Source of the DNA: Aquimarina sp. AU58
GTDB lineage: Bacteria; Bacteroidota; Bacteroidia; Flavobacteriales; Flavobacteriaceae
NCBI RefSeq assembly: GCF_900312745.1
Contig: NZ_OMPD01000008.1
Coordinates: 427,617 to 491,616, forward strand
Length of the DNA: 64,000 nt
Reading direction: 5' to 3'
Shown: positions 8,611-16,803 of the stretch, in pieces
Layout: each line of letters starts with the position of its first letter
How positions within the stretch are numbered: the stretch's first letter is position 1
The notes under the pieces: model-generated
Told to the model about the DNA's origin: nothing
Databases searched by the model: none
The model's input: the letters and a program-made list of their open reading frames with translations, nothing else
Made by a program: the position numbers and the translations under genes

Positions 8611-10026
8611 ATGCTTAGACCTTGGAAACTTCAAATTAAAATCGATCTTACTAGTAAGAAAGCTATATATCTACAAATTGCAGATGCTATTATTGATGCA
8701 ATTAAAAATGAGCAATTACATAAAAACCAGGCTTTACCTGGAAGTAGACAATTAGCAGAATTAATAAAAGTAAACAGGAATACGGTTGTTGAAGGTTTAA
8801 ACGTCTTGATCGCAGAAGGGTGGCTTGTTTCTAAAGAAAGAAAAGGAACATTTGTGGCTAATGTTTTTCCTAAACAGGACCAACATAAAAGTGTTTACAG
8901 GCAAAATACTACAGATGATAAGCATTCATCAAAACCATTGATCGTTTTTGATGACGGGTTTCCGGATAGTAGACTTGCCCCTACCACGGCATTAGCAAGA
9001 GCATACAGGCAAATTTTTAATCGCAAAGCTCGTTGGCAAATGATGGGGTACAGTAATGAACTAGGGGATTCTGAATTTAGAAATGCAATGGTACAAATGC
9101 TAAATTTTAAACGAGGGATGAATATTTCAATTCATGAAATTTGCATCACCAGAGGTAGTCAAATGGCAATGTATTTAACAAGTCATTGTTTATTAGAAAA
9201 AAATGATTTTGTATTAATAGAAAATCCAGGTTATAAACCAGCATGGCGAGCTTTTGAGAGTATTGGAGCCAATCTTCTTCCTGTTTCGATAGATGATAAA
9301 GGGTTAAGTATCGATGATGTAAAGTATTATTTAAAAAAGCATAAAAAGATAAAAGCAATATACACAACTCCTCATCATCAATTTCCCACAACTGTAACCA
9401 TGAGCCTCCAAAGACGTTTAGAGTTAATTTCATTATCTAATCAATATGGATTTACCATCATTGAGGATGATTACGATAATGAATTCCATTTTGGATACAG
9501 GCCAGTTTTACCGATTTCTAGTTTTGATAACGTTCAGCATTTTATTTACATAGGAACATTAAGTAAGATCATTGCACCTGCCCTGCGTATTGGTTATTTG
9601 GTGGGAAGCCAAAATTTTATAAAAAAGGCAGGAGATCTTCGTAAAATTATTGATGTACAGGGTGATAATATCATGGAGCAAGCCATTTTACAATTAATAA
9701 AAGACGGAGAAGTAAAACGTCATTTAAAAAAGACTTCGGCGATATACAAAGCCAAAAGAGACTATTTCGAAACCTTACTTCATACCTATCTAAAAGAAAA
9801 AGTATCTTTTAGTAAACCAGATGGAGGGCTTGCTTTTTGGCTGATGCCTAAAAAAGAGGTAGATGTTTTTCGGATTGCCAAAAAACTAAACATGCAAGGT
9901 ATAGATATTATTACACCTAATAAATTTAGTTTTATCAACCCCATACATGGTTTCCGTTTAGGGTATGCATCATTATCCGAAGAGCATTTAAAAAAAGGAG
10001 TTATTGCACTTTCTAAGTTATTATAA
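8611..10026 (+). CDS. MocR-type PLP-dependent transcriptional regulator (GntR HTH fused to aminotransferase domain)
   Basis: Regulator of 471 residues. An N-terminal GntR winged helix (about 12-80; QIADAIIDAI, LPGSRQLAELIKVNRNTVVEGL) is joined to a fold-type I aminotransferase domain. The PLP Lys is at about 319 in GTLSKIIAPALRIGY, with the partner motifs TRGSQMAMYL, ENPGYKPA and EDDYDNEF present, so cofactor binding is likely intact. Proteins of this family sense an amino compound or PLP itself and control neighbouring catabolic genes. Here the divergent cupin-aldolase operon is the obvious target, along with its own promoter. Confidence 0.87.
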   Translation: MLRPWKLQIKIDLTSKKAIYLQIADAIIDAIKNEQLHKNQALPGSRQLAELIKVNRNTVVEGLNVLIAEGWLVSKERKGTFVANVFPKQDQHKSVYRQNTTDDKHSSKPLIVFDDGFPDSRLAPTTALARAYRQIFNRKARWQMMGYSNELGDSEFRNAMVQMLNFKRGMNISIHEICITRGSQMAMYLTSHCLLEKNDFVLIENPGYKPAWRAFESIGANLLPVSIDDKGLSIDDVKYYLKKHKKIKAIYTTPHHQFPTTVTMSLQRRLELISLSNQYGFTIIEDDYDNEFHFGYRPVLPISSFDNVQHFIYIGTLSKIIAPALRIGYLVGSQNFIKKAGDLRKIIDVQGDNIMEQAILQLIKDGEVKRHLKKTSAIYKAKRDYFETLLHTYLKEKVSFSKPDGGLAFWLMPKKEVDVFRIAKKLNMQGIDIITPNKFSFINPIHGFRLGYASLSEEHLKKGVIALSKLL

Positions 10027-10058
10027 CGATATATCACACAAACCTCGGCATTCTGTTC

Positions 10059-10346
10059 TCATTTATGATAATGATTTAAATCTGTTGTACTCATTACAGG
10101 GGTGAACTCTATTATACTATATTCTGCTACTTCTTTTTGTATTAGCGGATCTTTATCTAAGATTTCATAAACTTCTTCTTCAGAGTCGCAATTTGCGATT
10201 ACAATTCCTCCTGTTCTTGGTGATTTGGGCCCTCCTATTATAAATTTCCCTGTGTTGTATTGTTCTGAAATATAAATACGGTGGGCTTCGGTAAAACGAT
10301 TAACTTCTTCTATTGGTTTAACAAAATTAAAATTGATAATAAACAT
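10059..10346 (-). CDS. YciI-family protein
   Basis: Protein of 95 residues with the ferredoxin-like YciI fold. The N-terminal FIINFNFVKP strand, the central EAHRIYISEQYNTGKFIIGGPKSPRTGG with the family's conserved Gly/Pro turn, and KDPLIQKEVAEYSIIEFTPV near the end are typical. Members resemble muconolactone isomerase but most have no proven reaction. It lies 43 bases after the DinB gene and is probably the last gene of the HxlR-NudC-DinB transcript. Confidence 0.75.
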   Translation of the reverse strand: MFIINFNFVKPIEEVNRFTEAHRIYISEQYNTGKFIIGGPKSPRTGGIVIANCDSEEEVYEILDKDPLIQKEVAEYSIIEFTPVMSTTDLNHYHK

Positions 10347-10389
10347 TGCGTATTTTTTTTAGTTCTTGGTTACAATTTTGACATCTACA

Positions 10390-10932
10390 CTATTCTGGTT
10401 TTATATTCAAATACCGTTCTTTTATGATATTAAAATGCCTTAGTTCATGCCCTGCTATATGGTATGCTAATCCCCTAACAGTTCTGTGATTAATATTTCC
10501 GACAGATGCACCACTTCTCATAAAACAATCATCTGGCAGATATTTAAAAAGTGCTATGGTTGATTTTCTTACCATCTCATATTCATCAAATATACTTTCT
10601 AAACTTCGCTCATTAGCTTTAGAATAAATTGCATAATCTTTTTCTTCAAACCCAGGTAAAGGTGTTTTATCATTTCTCGCATATCGTAATGCCCGGTATG
10701 AAAAAATACGTTCATCATCAATAATATGCACCAGGATTTCTTTAATAGTCCACTTATTCTTAGCATACTTGTGGTACAATTTTTCTTCTGGCAAATTGTA
10801 TATAAAACTTTTGATGGTAATGAAATTATCCCACAAATGGTTTAAAATTTTGCCGTCATCCTGCAACAAATCCATGTACATACTAGAGTAGGCAGGAAAC
10901 TCACCAGAAATAGGTTTATCAATTTTCCTCAT
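10390..10932 (-). CDS. DinB-superfamily protein
   Basis: Four-helix-bundle protein of 180 residues. The likely metal-binding His residues are in WTIKEILVHIIDDERIF and in the late HIAGHELRHFNIIKERYL helix, the usual DinB/YfiT pattern. Relatives include thiol-dependent enzymes, but the function here is not known. Its start overlaps the NudC stop (ATGA), so the two are co-translated. Confidence 0.75.
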   Translation of the reverse strand: MRKIDKPISGEFPAYSSMYMDLLQDDGKILNHLWDNFITIKSFIYNLPEEKLYHKYAKNKWTIKEILVHIIDDERIFSYRALRYARNDKTPLPGFEEKDYAIYSKANERSLESIFDEYEMVRKSTIALFKYLPDDCFMRSGASVGNINHRTVRGLAYHIAGHELRHFNIIKERYLNIKPE

Positions 10933-11846
10933 AACATTTTGTTTAGGTTGTTATTCGCCCAGGTTTCTATTAAAAATCTGGCTATCGAATCTGGTCTCGA
11001 AAGTATTAGTTCTTCTTTTGATACACTCTCATGTATTTGTTTTGCCGAAAACCAGGCAGCATCCTTAATTTCTTCGCCATCAACCTCAAATTTTGTATGT
11101 TCTACTTCGGCAACAAATCCCATCATTAAAGAAGATGAAAATGACCATGGTTGCGAGTCGACATAGCGTAAATTAGTTACATCTACATTTACTTCTTCTT
11201 TCATTTCCCTTACTACAGCATCTTCAAGGCTTTCTCCTATTTCGACAAACCCTGCAAATGTAGAACACATATACCCATTATCAACTTTTCTTTTATTCAA
11301 CAAACACAATGGTTGCCCTTCTTTTGGTTTATACTCAATAAGTACAATAATAGCTGGTGAGATTTGTGGATAGAAAATAGTAGAGCATTTTGGGTTTTTA
11401 CATTTTTTGCTATGTCCATTTTCCCAGTTTGTAGTATCTGCTCCACAAGCACCACAAAACCTGGTTATTTGATGCCACTTATTTATCCCTAAAGCATACG
11501 CCAAAAGTGCTGCCTGTTCATTTTCTAATTGATCCACCAAATCCCGAACATCATAAAACCAACCTCCTTTTAAAATTTTTGAAACACTTTTTACATCTGT
11601 TTCTGTTAAGTCGGCTGTCCAGATTTTTTTGTCTTTCTGCACTCCTAAAAAAGAACTGTTAAGAGAAACCTGTTTAAATAATTCTAATGGAAATAAAGCC
11701 AACTCTTTTCTTTCCTTTTCTTGAAAGAAATAAAATTTATGTTGAAACGAAATAATCAAAACATCATTTGAAGAAATTACTGAAGAAGTTCTTCTGTTTT
11801 CGGCTGCTCTATCAAAAAATGGATTACTATAATATTGTTTTTTCAT
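10929..11846 (-). CDS. nudC: NADH pyrophosphatase NudC (Nudix hydrolase)
   Basis: Protein of 305 residues that hydrolyses NADH to NMNH and AMP and, in characterised NudC, removes NAD caps from RNA. The zinc ribbon is present (FCGACG ... CKNPKCS, about 134-155). It is followed by the Nudix box (GFVEIGESLEDAVVREMKEEV) and the NudC-specific SQPWSF motif, which in other bacteria reads SQPWPF. It has ATGA overlaps with both the upstream HxlR gene and the downstream DinB gene, so all three form one operon. Confidence 0.9.
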   Translation of the reverse strand: MKKQYYSNPFFDRAAENRRTSSVISSNDVLIISFQHKFYFFQEKERKELALFPLELFKQVSLNSSFLGVQKDKKIWTADLTETDVKSVSKILKGGWFYDVRDLVDQLENEQAALLAYALGINKWHQITRFCGACGADTTNWENGHSKKCKNPKCSTIFYPQISPAIIVLIEYKPKEGQPLCLLNKRKVDNGYMCSTFAGFVEIGESLEDAVVREMKEEVNVDVTNLRYVDSQPWSFSSSLMMGFVAEVEHTKFEVDGEEIKDAAWFSAKQIHESVSKEELILSRPDSIARFLIETWANNNLNKML

Positions 11847-12175
11847 TTCGAACTATAGTTATTTGCCCAGGTTTTTGCCCATTTACCTAGTGGAGATAAT
11901 AATTCGAATAATTCTTTCCCTTGCTTAGTTAGCATATATCCATCAATAGAACGCTCTATGAGATGAGATTCTGTAAGCTCCTTTAATCTCTTATTTAACG
12001 TAGTGGGAGAAATTGATTCGCAATACTCTTGTAATTTCCTAAATGTACTTGGGCCTCTATACAAATGCCATATTATTCCCATAGCCCAACTTCTTCCTAA
12101 CAAATCAAAAAGAGCCATGATAGGTTGTCCGGTTTTTGATCCTCTAACTGGTTTTCCTGGTTTTGGTGTTGCCAT
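11843..12175 (-). CDS. HxlR-family winged-helix transcriptional regulator
   Basis: Regulator of 110 residues starting at MATPKPGKPVRGSK. The HxlR fold is seen in LLGRSWAMGIIWHLYRGPSTFRKLQ, ISPTTLNKRLKELTESHLIER and MLTKQGKELFELL. A longer frame to 12235 exists but would run through the promoter (-7 at 12202-12209), so the shorter start is preferred. The first Cys typical of redox-sensing HxlR proteins is not obvious. First gene of the operon with NudC (four-base overlap), which suggests it controls that operon and itself. Confidence 0.82.
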   Translation of the reverse strand: MATPKPGKPVRGSKTGQPIMALFDLLGRSWAMGIIWHLYRGPSTFRKLQEYCESISPTTLNKRLKELTESHLIERSIDGYMLTKQGKELFELLSPLGKWAKTWANNYSSK

Positions 12176-12183
12176 ATTATAAA

Positions 12184-12224
12184 TTGCTACATATTTAATA
12201 GCAAAGCTACATAAAGTGTAGCAA
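12184..12224 (-). promoter_or_regulatory. Probable HxlR operator overlapping the -7 element
   Basis: GCTACA-taaag-TGTAGC palindrome at 12206-12222 with a further half site TTGCTACA at 12184-12191. The minus-strand -7 element TAGCTTTG (12202-12209) overlaps the palindrome, and a TTG at 12230-12232 lies 20 bases upstream, close to the -33 spacing. This layout fits autorepression. Confidence 0.55.
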
Positions 12225-12302
12225 TAAATCAACAAAAATAATATTCATGTTTACAGATAGCATTATCAGTCGTATTATAAACAGTATTCGTATTGAGTTA
12301 CA

Positions 12303-12344
12303 AAAAAATAGAAGACAATTTGATCCCAAACTCAAATTGCCTTC
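12303..12344 (-). terminator. Rho-independent terminator after the 12400-12789 gene
   Basis: Stem of 13 bases with one mismatch (12311-12323 with 12332-12344). On the minus strand it is followed by a run of seven T. The remaining bases to the HxlR promoter hold nothing else. Confidence 0.75.
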
Positions 12345-12399
12345 CATTGCATAAAAAAATAGCCGCTATAAGTGTCTCTTTTCTTAAAGAGAGTAGGTT

Positions 12400-12789
12400 C
12401 TAATTTCTAAAAACAGAATAAACTCTAACATCTGGGGCGCTTTCTAGATAAGGTTTTAATTCTCTAACCACATCTTTTTCGAATAAGCTAGATGACAGGT
12501 ATGCTTTTGCATCCGCTTCAGATTCAAAACCATGCATCACCTGTACATCTTCGGTTCTTAGGATCAATTCTTTTGATACTGCTCCTTTGATTTGTTTTAA
12601 AAATGGCTCTTTGTATTTAAGATATATACCAGCAGCACGTTCTCGATTTTCTGATTTGATTTTAAGGGTAATTTGTAAATAGGCATTTGTTTCTACTTTT
12701 TTGTCCATTGTCATTGATGTTAAAGTTAATAACACTATTGTCGCGAATATTGGCAATAGTCTGATCGAAAATTTAAATTTTGATTTCAT
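12400..12789 (-). CDS. Exported small protein with antibiotic-biosynthesis-monooxygenase-like fold
   Basis: Protein of 129 residues. A hydrophobic N-terminal segment (RLLPIFATIVLLTLTSM) acts as signal or anchor. About 90 residues follow with the alternating strand-helix pattern of ABM/DUF1330-type ferredoxin-like domains (YLQITLKIKSENRERAAGIYL, VMHGFESEADAKAYLSS). No catalytic residues can be named. The start at 12789 is chosen over 12816 because a -7 element TATTTTTG (12814-12821, minus strand) would overlap the longer start. It lies downstream of a divergently oriented AraC-type gene's promoter region, with no clear link. Confidence 0.5.
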   Translation of the reverse strand: MKSKFKFSIRLLPIFATIVLLTLTSMTMDKKVETNAYLQITLKIKSENRERAAGIYLKYKEPFLKQIKGAVSKELILRTEDVQVMHGFESEADAKAYLSSSLFEKDVVRELKPYLESAPDVRVYSVFRN

Positions 12790-12872
12790 TGCATTTATAA
12801 TTTTGTTACAGAACAAAAATAGCTCGCAACCAAACCCAATAAAATGGACAAAACCTACTATAATTAGTAAAT

Positions 12873-13751
12873 TTAGGAAATCGTTTTCCTAAACTCTGAG
12901 GGAGAGATTTTAAGATGTTTTTTAAAATACTTGATAAAATAATAAGGATCTTGAAATCCTAAATCATACCCGATTTGGTTTATACGCGCATTAGTATGTA
13001 TCAATTTTCTTTTGGCTTCCAAAAGGATTCTATCGACAATCACTTGCGAAGTTGTTTTCCCCATTTCGGATTTAATAATAGAATTAAGTGTTTTTGTTGA
13101 AATGGAAAGCTCATCTGCATAATTGGATACAGACCAATTTTGATTAAAATTATGTTCTAAAAGATCTCTAAACTTGAGATATGTAAAATTACGGCTTAAG
13201 TCTGTTTTGATTGTTTTACCATTTTTTCGCTTCTCACGTTCTATACGAAGCAAAAAAGCTTTTAGTACATTAGATAGAATCATTTGGTTACCAAACTCAC
13301 CACTATTTTTCGTTTCATTTTCTATTTGCTGAAAATAGCTTAAAATCTGGTGTTCCTGCTCATTAGGAACCTGATAGAAGGGTTCTTGATGATTATTGAA
13401 TATAGAGTAGGTAAGAAAAAAGTTGATATCGGTTTCATTATTTAAAATAAATGATTCATTAAAATGAAGTAATAAACCATTATAGTCCTGGCGTTTTTCA
13501 AAAAAATGAATCTGATTTTTAGCAATAAAAAAAATCCGGTTTTTTTTTATATCATACTCTTCAAAATCTATAAAGTGCTTTCCTTTATTGCTTTTAAACC
13601 AAATAATTTGATAAAAACTGTGTGTATGTGGTTTTGAAGAATGTTGAGAATTCGTTTTTTGATATTCGGCCAAATCATAAATATCAAACTGCCTCTTTTG
13701 GGGTTCATCTTTTAGAAAATGATATTTTTCGATTTCTTGTTTTGACATCAT
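12873..13751 (-). CDS. AraC-family transcriptional regulator
   Basis: Regulator of 292 residues. An N-terminal cupin-like sensing region is followed by a C-terminal pair of HTH motifs (about 190-290; WSVSNYADELSISTKTLNSII, INQIGYDLGFQDPYYFIKYFKK, ISPSEFRK). The DLGF..PYYFIKYFKK helix is the AraC hallmark. The effector is unknown. It is 33 bases from the next upstream gene on the same strand, the alpha/beta hydrolase, and may share its transcript. Confidence 0.85.
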   Translation of the reverse strand: MMSKQEIEKYHFLKDEPQKRQFDIYDLAEYQKTNSQHSSKPHTHSFYQIIWFKSNKGKHFIDFEEYDIKKNRIFFIAKNQIHFFEKRQDYNGLLLHFNESFILNNETDINFFLTYSIFNNHQEPFYQVPNEQEHQILSYFQQIENETKNSGEFGNQMILSNVLKAFLLRIEREKRKNGKTIKTDLSRNFTYLKFRDLLEHNFNQNWSVSNYADELSISTKTLNSIIKSEMGKTTSQVIVDRILLEAKRKLIHTNARINQIGYDLGFQDPYYFIKYFKKHLKISPSEFRKTIS

Positions 13752-13784
13752 TTTTGATTCATACTATCCTCGAATTAGGATTTG

Positions 13785-14567
13785 TTATATGGAGTATACT
13801 TTTTTTATAATCTTACTTACATCAGCATAGAAATGCTTTGCATTTTCTATCATATGCCAGTGTCCTACGCCTTTATAAAGCTTGTTTGGGATATTATGTT
13901 GTTTTATAAATCTCTGGGTGTCTTTTGGAGTATCCAAATCCCCCCATATATATATCTTATTACAAGTTAAGTCTTTGAACTCAAACCCGCATTGATTATC
14001 CTTAATGTGTTCCTGGCTTGTAATCCCCCAGTTACGCATTCCCTGTGGTTCGGCAAACCTAAAGCTGCAATAATATCTTTTATATCGTTCTTCTCTTGTT
14101 GCATTTTCAAAAATCCTTTTTTCAAAGTATTGGGCAAATTCTTCTGCTGTATTATATTGCAAAGGTTTGCTTGAAAAATAGCTATCTGCCTCTGTTAGAT
14201 TTCCTTCTATATTAATATAATAATTAATCTTACTTGCTAATTGTTGGCAAACCCAGGTTCCTATTAACGCACCTATCGAATGTGCAACAATATTTACTTC
14301 TACATTGTTCTCTGTTTCTTTTTCTATTACTTTAGAAAGCAAATCTGCCTGCTCTTTAATCGATATATAGTTAGAATGCACAGGACTAACTCCAAACCCA
14401 GGAAGATCTACAATATAAAGATTAAATTCTGATGCAAGATCAGAGCTAAAAACCTCTTTATAGGCTAAACCAGAGTCAGCAAATCCATGTAAAAACCAAA
14501 TCGATTGTTTGGTTTTATCTACAATATTATACCTTATAAATATACCGTCAAGGACTTTTATTTTCAT
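13785..14567 (-). CDS. Alpha/beta hydrolase
   Basis: Cytoplasmic hydrolase of 260 residues with the canonical order of motifs: oxyanion HG in WFLHGFADSG, nucleophile Ser in VAHSIGA (about 97), acid near IWGDLDTPKD, and catalytic His in GVGHWHMIENA (about 240). It resembles esterases and lactonases of the MhpC group; the substrate is unknown. No signal peptide. Confidence 0.8.
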   Translation of the reverse strand: MKIKVLDGIFIRYNIVDKTKQSIWFLHGFADSGLAYKEVFSSDLASEFNLYIVDLPGFGVSPVHSNYISIKEQADLLSKVIEKETENNVEVNIVAHSIGALIGTWVCQQLASKINYYINIEGNLTEADSYFSSKPLQYNTAEEFAQYFEKRIFENATREERYKRYYCSFRFAEPQGMRNWGITSQEHIKDNQCGFEFKDLTCNKIYIWGDLDTPKDTQRFIKQHNIPNKLYKGVGHWHMIENAKHFYADVSKIIKKVYSI

Positions 14568-14621
14568 ATGTTTTTTAAAGTGTAAAGATTATCGTTTTTA
14601 AACTCTACAGCCTCTTGTTTT

Positions 14622-15146
14622 TTAATATCTCAAATTTAATAGTTCCTTATAAGGATCTCCTTTCAGACCTAAGAGTTGAGCAAATGCTTGTTCGGTTTTC
14701 ACTCCATTAAATTTTAACTCCTTTATTTTGGACCGAAACTGAACTCCTTTTTCCTTCAAAATCTTATATTCTACGATCATATGTCTATACGCATCTTGTT
14801 GTTCTGTAGGAATATCTTGCCCAAAAATCTCTATATCGAATCCATTGGATCGAAACCGACAAATCGTTCTTTTTGTTTTACTATATGTTCGGGTCGAAAT
14901 CGCAAAGTTTTTTTCTTTTTGAAATGACCCAATAATCATGTTTGAAAATTTTGCATGGTCTTCGCATTCACAAATGATATCCAGATCACTTTGCGGTACA
15001 TCAATATCAATAGGTATAGTTCCTGTAAGAATCGGGGTATATGCTTTCAATACTTGCATAATACCCAAGCTTAATAGGGTGTCATATGCTTTTCTTTGCC
15101 GAATATTTCCAAATTTTAAATACGCTATATTTCTAAAATCTGTCAT
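14622..15146 (-). CDS. DUF4269 protein (nucleotidyltransferase-like)
   Basis: Protein of 174 residues. The stretch TGTIPIDIDVPQSDLDIICEC resembles the G-S/T..DxD pattern of nucleotidyltransferase-fold proteins, and the C-terminal half matches the family named DUF4269 as I remember it. The reaction is unknown. It may belong to the same minus-strand transcript as the hydrolase 54 bases downstream. Confidence 0.65.
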   Translation of the reverse strand: MTDFRNIAYLKFGNIRQRKAYDTLLSLGIMQVLKAYTPILTGTIPIDIDVPQSDLDIICECEDHAKFSNMIIGSFQKEKNFAISTRTYSKTKRTICRFRSNGFDIEIFGQDIPTEQQDAYRHMIVEYKILKEKGVQFRSKIKELKFNGVKTEQAFAQLLGLKGDPYKELLNLRY

Positions 15147-15315
15147 GACTACTGAAACAAAAACTATTATCAGCGTAAGGTATAAAACGACTATAAAAAA
15201 ATGTTATAAAATTAAGTTAATGCCTGCCAAAATAATCATTTGGTCATCTTATCTCTACTATAGAAATACTCCTTGTAACCAACCTCTTTAATTCATTAGA
15301 CTATCATACCAAATC

Positions 15316-15765
15316 CTATTCTTTTTTGCTGCTTGTAGTTTGTTCTTGCACTGAGTGAGCATCTATTCTATATCCAGTTGCATTTTGTCCTTCTGGACTC
15401 CCTATTACTATACCATAAAACACATTACCATCAATTAGTACGTTCTTTTTATTGTATGTAGATAAATCTAATCTTTGATCCTTACTTATTACAGGTATCG
15501 CTATTTGGTTATCCAATAGTATTTCCCAGTCCCAAAACATATGACCTGCTCCTTTTCCTGTTTTATTAGGAGTAAATGTTCTAAGTATTCCTTTAACAAC
15601 TATTCGTTTATTTTTATTTTTTTCAAGGCATTCAAAATTAGTACAAGTAATATAATTTTGATCTTTTATTACTTTACCTATTTTTCTTTCTTGTACACAA
15701 GAAATCATGATTACCATAATCAAAAGAAGAACGGTATTAAGCTTTGCATCTATTTTTTTAAACAT
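15316..15765 (-). CDS. Hypothetical lipoprotein
   Basis: Protein of 149 residues with a lipoprotein signal (VLLLIMVIMISCVQE; Cys about 24). The mature part has strands KRIVVKGILRTF, WDWEILLDNQIAIPV, KNVLIDGNVFYGIV and two Cys (CTNFEC) that could form a disulfide. The strand pattern recalls an OB-like barrel, but I do not recognise the family. The next 309 bases upstream (15766-16074) hold no convincing gene. Confidence 0.6.
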   Translation of the reverse strand: MFKKIDAKLNTVLLLIMVIMISCVQERKIGKVIKDQNYITCTNFECLEKNKNKRIVVKGILRTFTPNKTGKGAGHMFWDWEILLDNQIAIPVISKDQRLDLSTYNKKNVLIDGNVFYGIVIGSPEGQNATGYRIDAHSVQEQTTSSKKE

Positions 15766-16074
15766 TGGAGTATATCTTTTGAGATTTTGAGACTACACAA
15801 AATAATAACACTTGTGTACCATTACCAAATATCAAGAATAAAAACATTCATGTCGTGATACAAATCAACTTTGTGATGATTAAGTATAAAAAAGTGATGA
15901 GCCGAATACGTTTGGACTATATCTTATAAAAAAAGAGTTCTGGTTTTGATTTTAAAATAAAGGGGTTGCCCTCCAACTATAATACAGAAAGCAATGAAGA
16001 AACTAATTAAAAAGATTTATAAAAAACATCTTTTATAACAAATCTAGACTTATACAACGACTACTATTGCTTCC

Positions 16075-16629
16075 TTAGTTATTTTTTCTTTTATCGGTTT
16101 TAAGTATCGAGTATCCAAAATTGTCTGACCATCCTGATTTTAAAGGCAATACTTGCCTACCTCTTCCTTCTCTTATCATTCCTGCTTTCTCAAGAACTTT
16201 TATAGAGCCAATATTATCTACCGCACATCCAGCTTCCATTCGATGTAATTTGAGAGTTTCAAATCCGAAATCTATTACTGCTCTTAAAGATTCTGTAGCA
16301 TATCCTTTTTTCCAATAATCAGAATGTATCTTATACCAAACTTCTCCTCTATTATATTTTTTATTTCCGATTTTTAATCCAAATAGGCCTATAAATTTTC
16401 CATCAGATTTAGTTTCAATTGCAAATGTATACTTCTTTATTTCATGCAATTGATTTTCTTCAATCCAGGGCTCTATTATAGATTTAGTTTCTTCAATATG
16501 TATTGGAATTCCCAAGGTATTATATTTATCGGTTTCGGGCAAAGAATGTAATTTATGAATCGAATCTAAATCCGATAACGTGATTAATCTTAGTTTTGTT
16601 CTTTCTGTTACTATTTCGATTCTCGTCAT
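16075..16629 (-). CDS. GNAT acetyltransferase, RimJ/RimL type
   Basis: Protein of 184 residues that transfers acetyl from acetyl-CoA to an amino group. RimJ-type features are the N-terminal TERTKLRLITLSDLDSIHKL and the acetyl-CoA pyrophosphate loop in SDYWKKGYATESLRAVIDFGFETL. HRMEAGCAVDNIGSIKVLEKAGMIREG is the highly conserved end. The substrate (ribosomal protein N-terminus or a small molecule) is unknown. Transcribed alone. Confidence 0.85.
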   Translation of the reverse strand: MTRIEIVTERTKLRLITLSDLDSIHKLHSLPETDKYNTLGIPIHIEETKSIIEPWIEENQLHEIKKYTFAIETKSDGKFIGLFGLKIGNKKYNRGEVWYKIHSDYWKKGYATESLRAVIDFGFETLKLHRMEAGCAVDNIGSIKVLEKAGMIREGRGRQVLPLKSGWSDNFGYSILKTDKRKNN

Positions 16630-16803
16630 TTTTAAAGTACAATATGATAAGATTTAAAAATTTTTATTATCCTCTATTGATTATATAGTATCTATTTCCC
16701 AACGAGTTGTTACTTTCTTAACTCCACCTTCGTAAAGTGCAGATAGTCCTAAGACAATAATTACAGAAAAAGAATATAGATTTATTTTATCTACCCCCCT
16801 TCA

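Noticed and set aside
15994..16038. Tiny basic peptide frame (14 residues, MKKLIKKIYKKHLL)
   Set aside because: Too short, no promoter or leader, and the sequence also forms a weak hairpin; chance is the simpler explanation.
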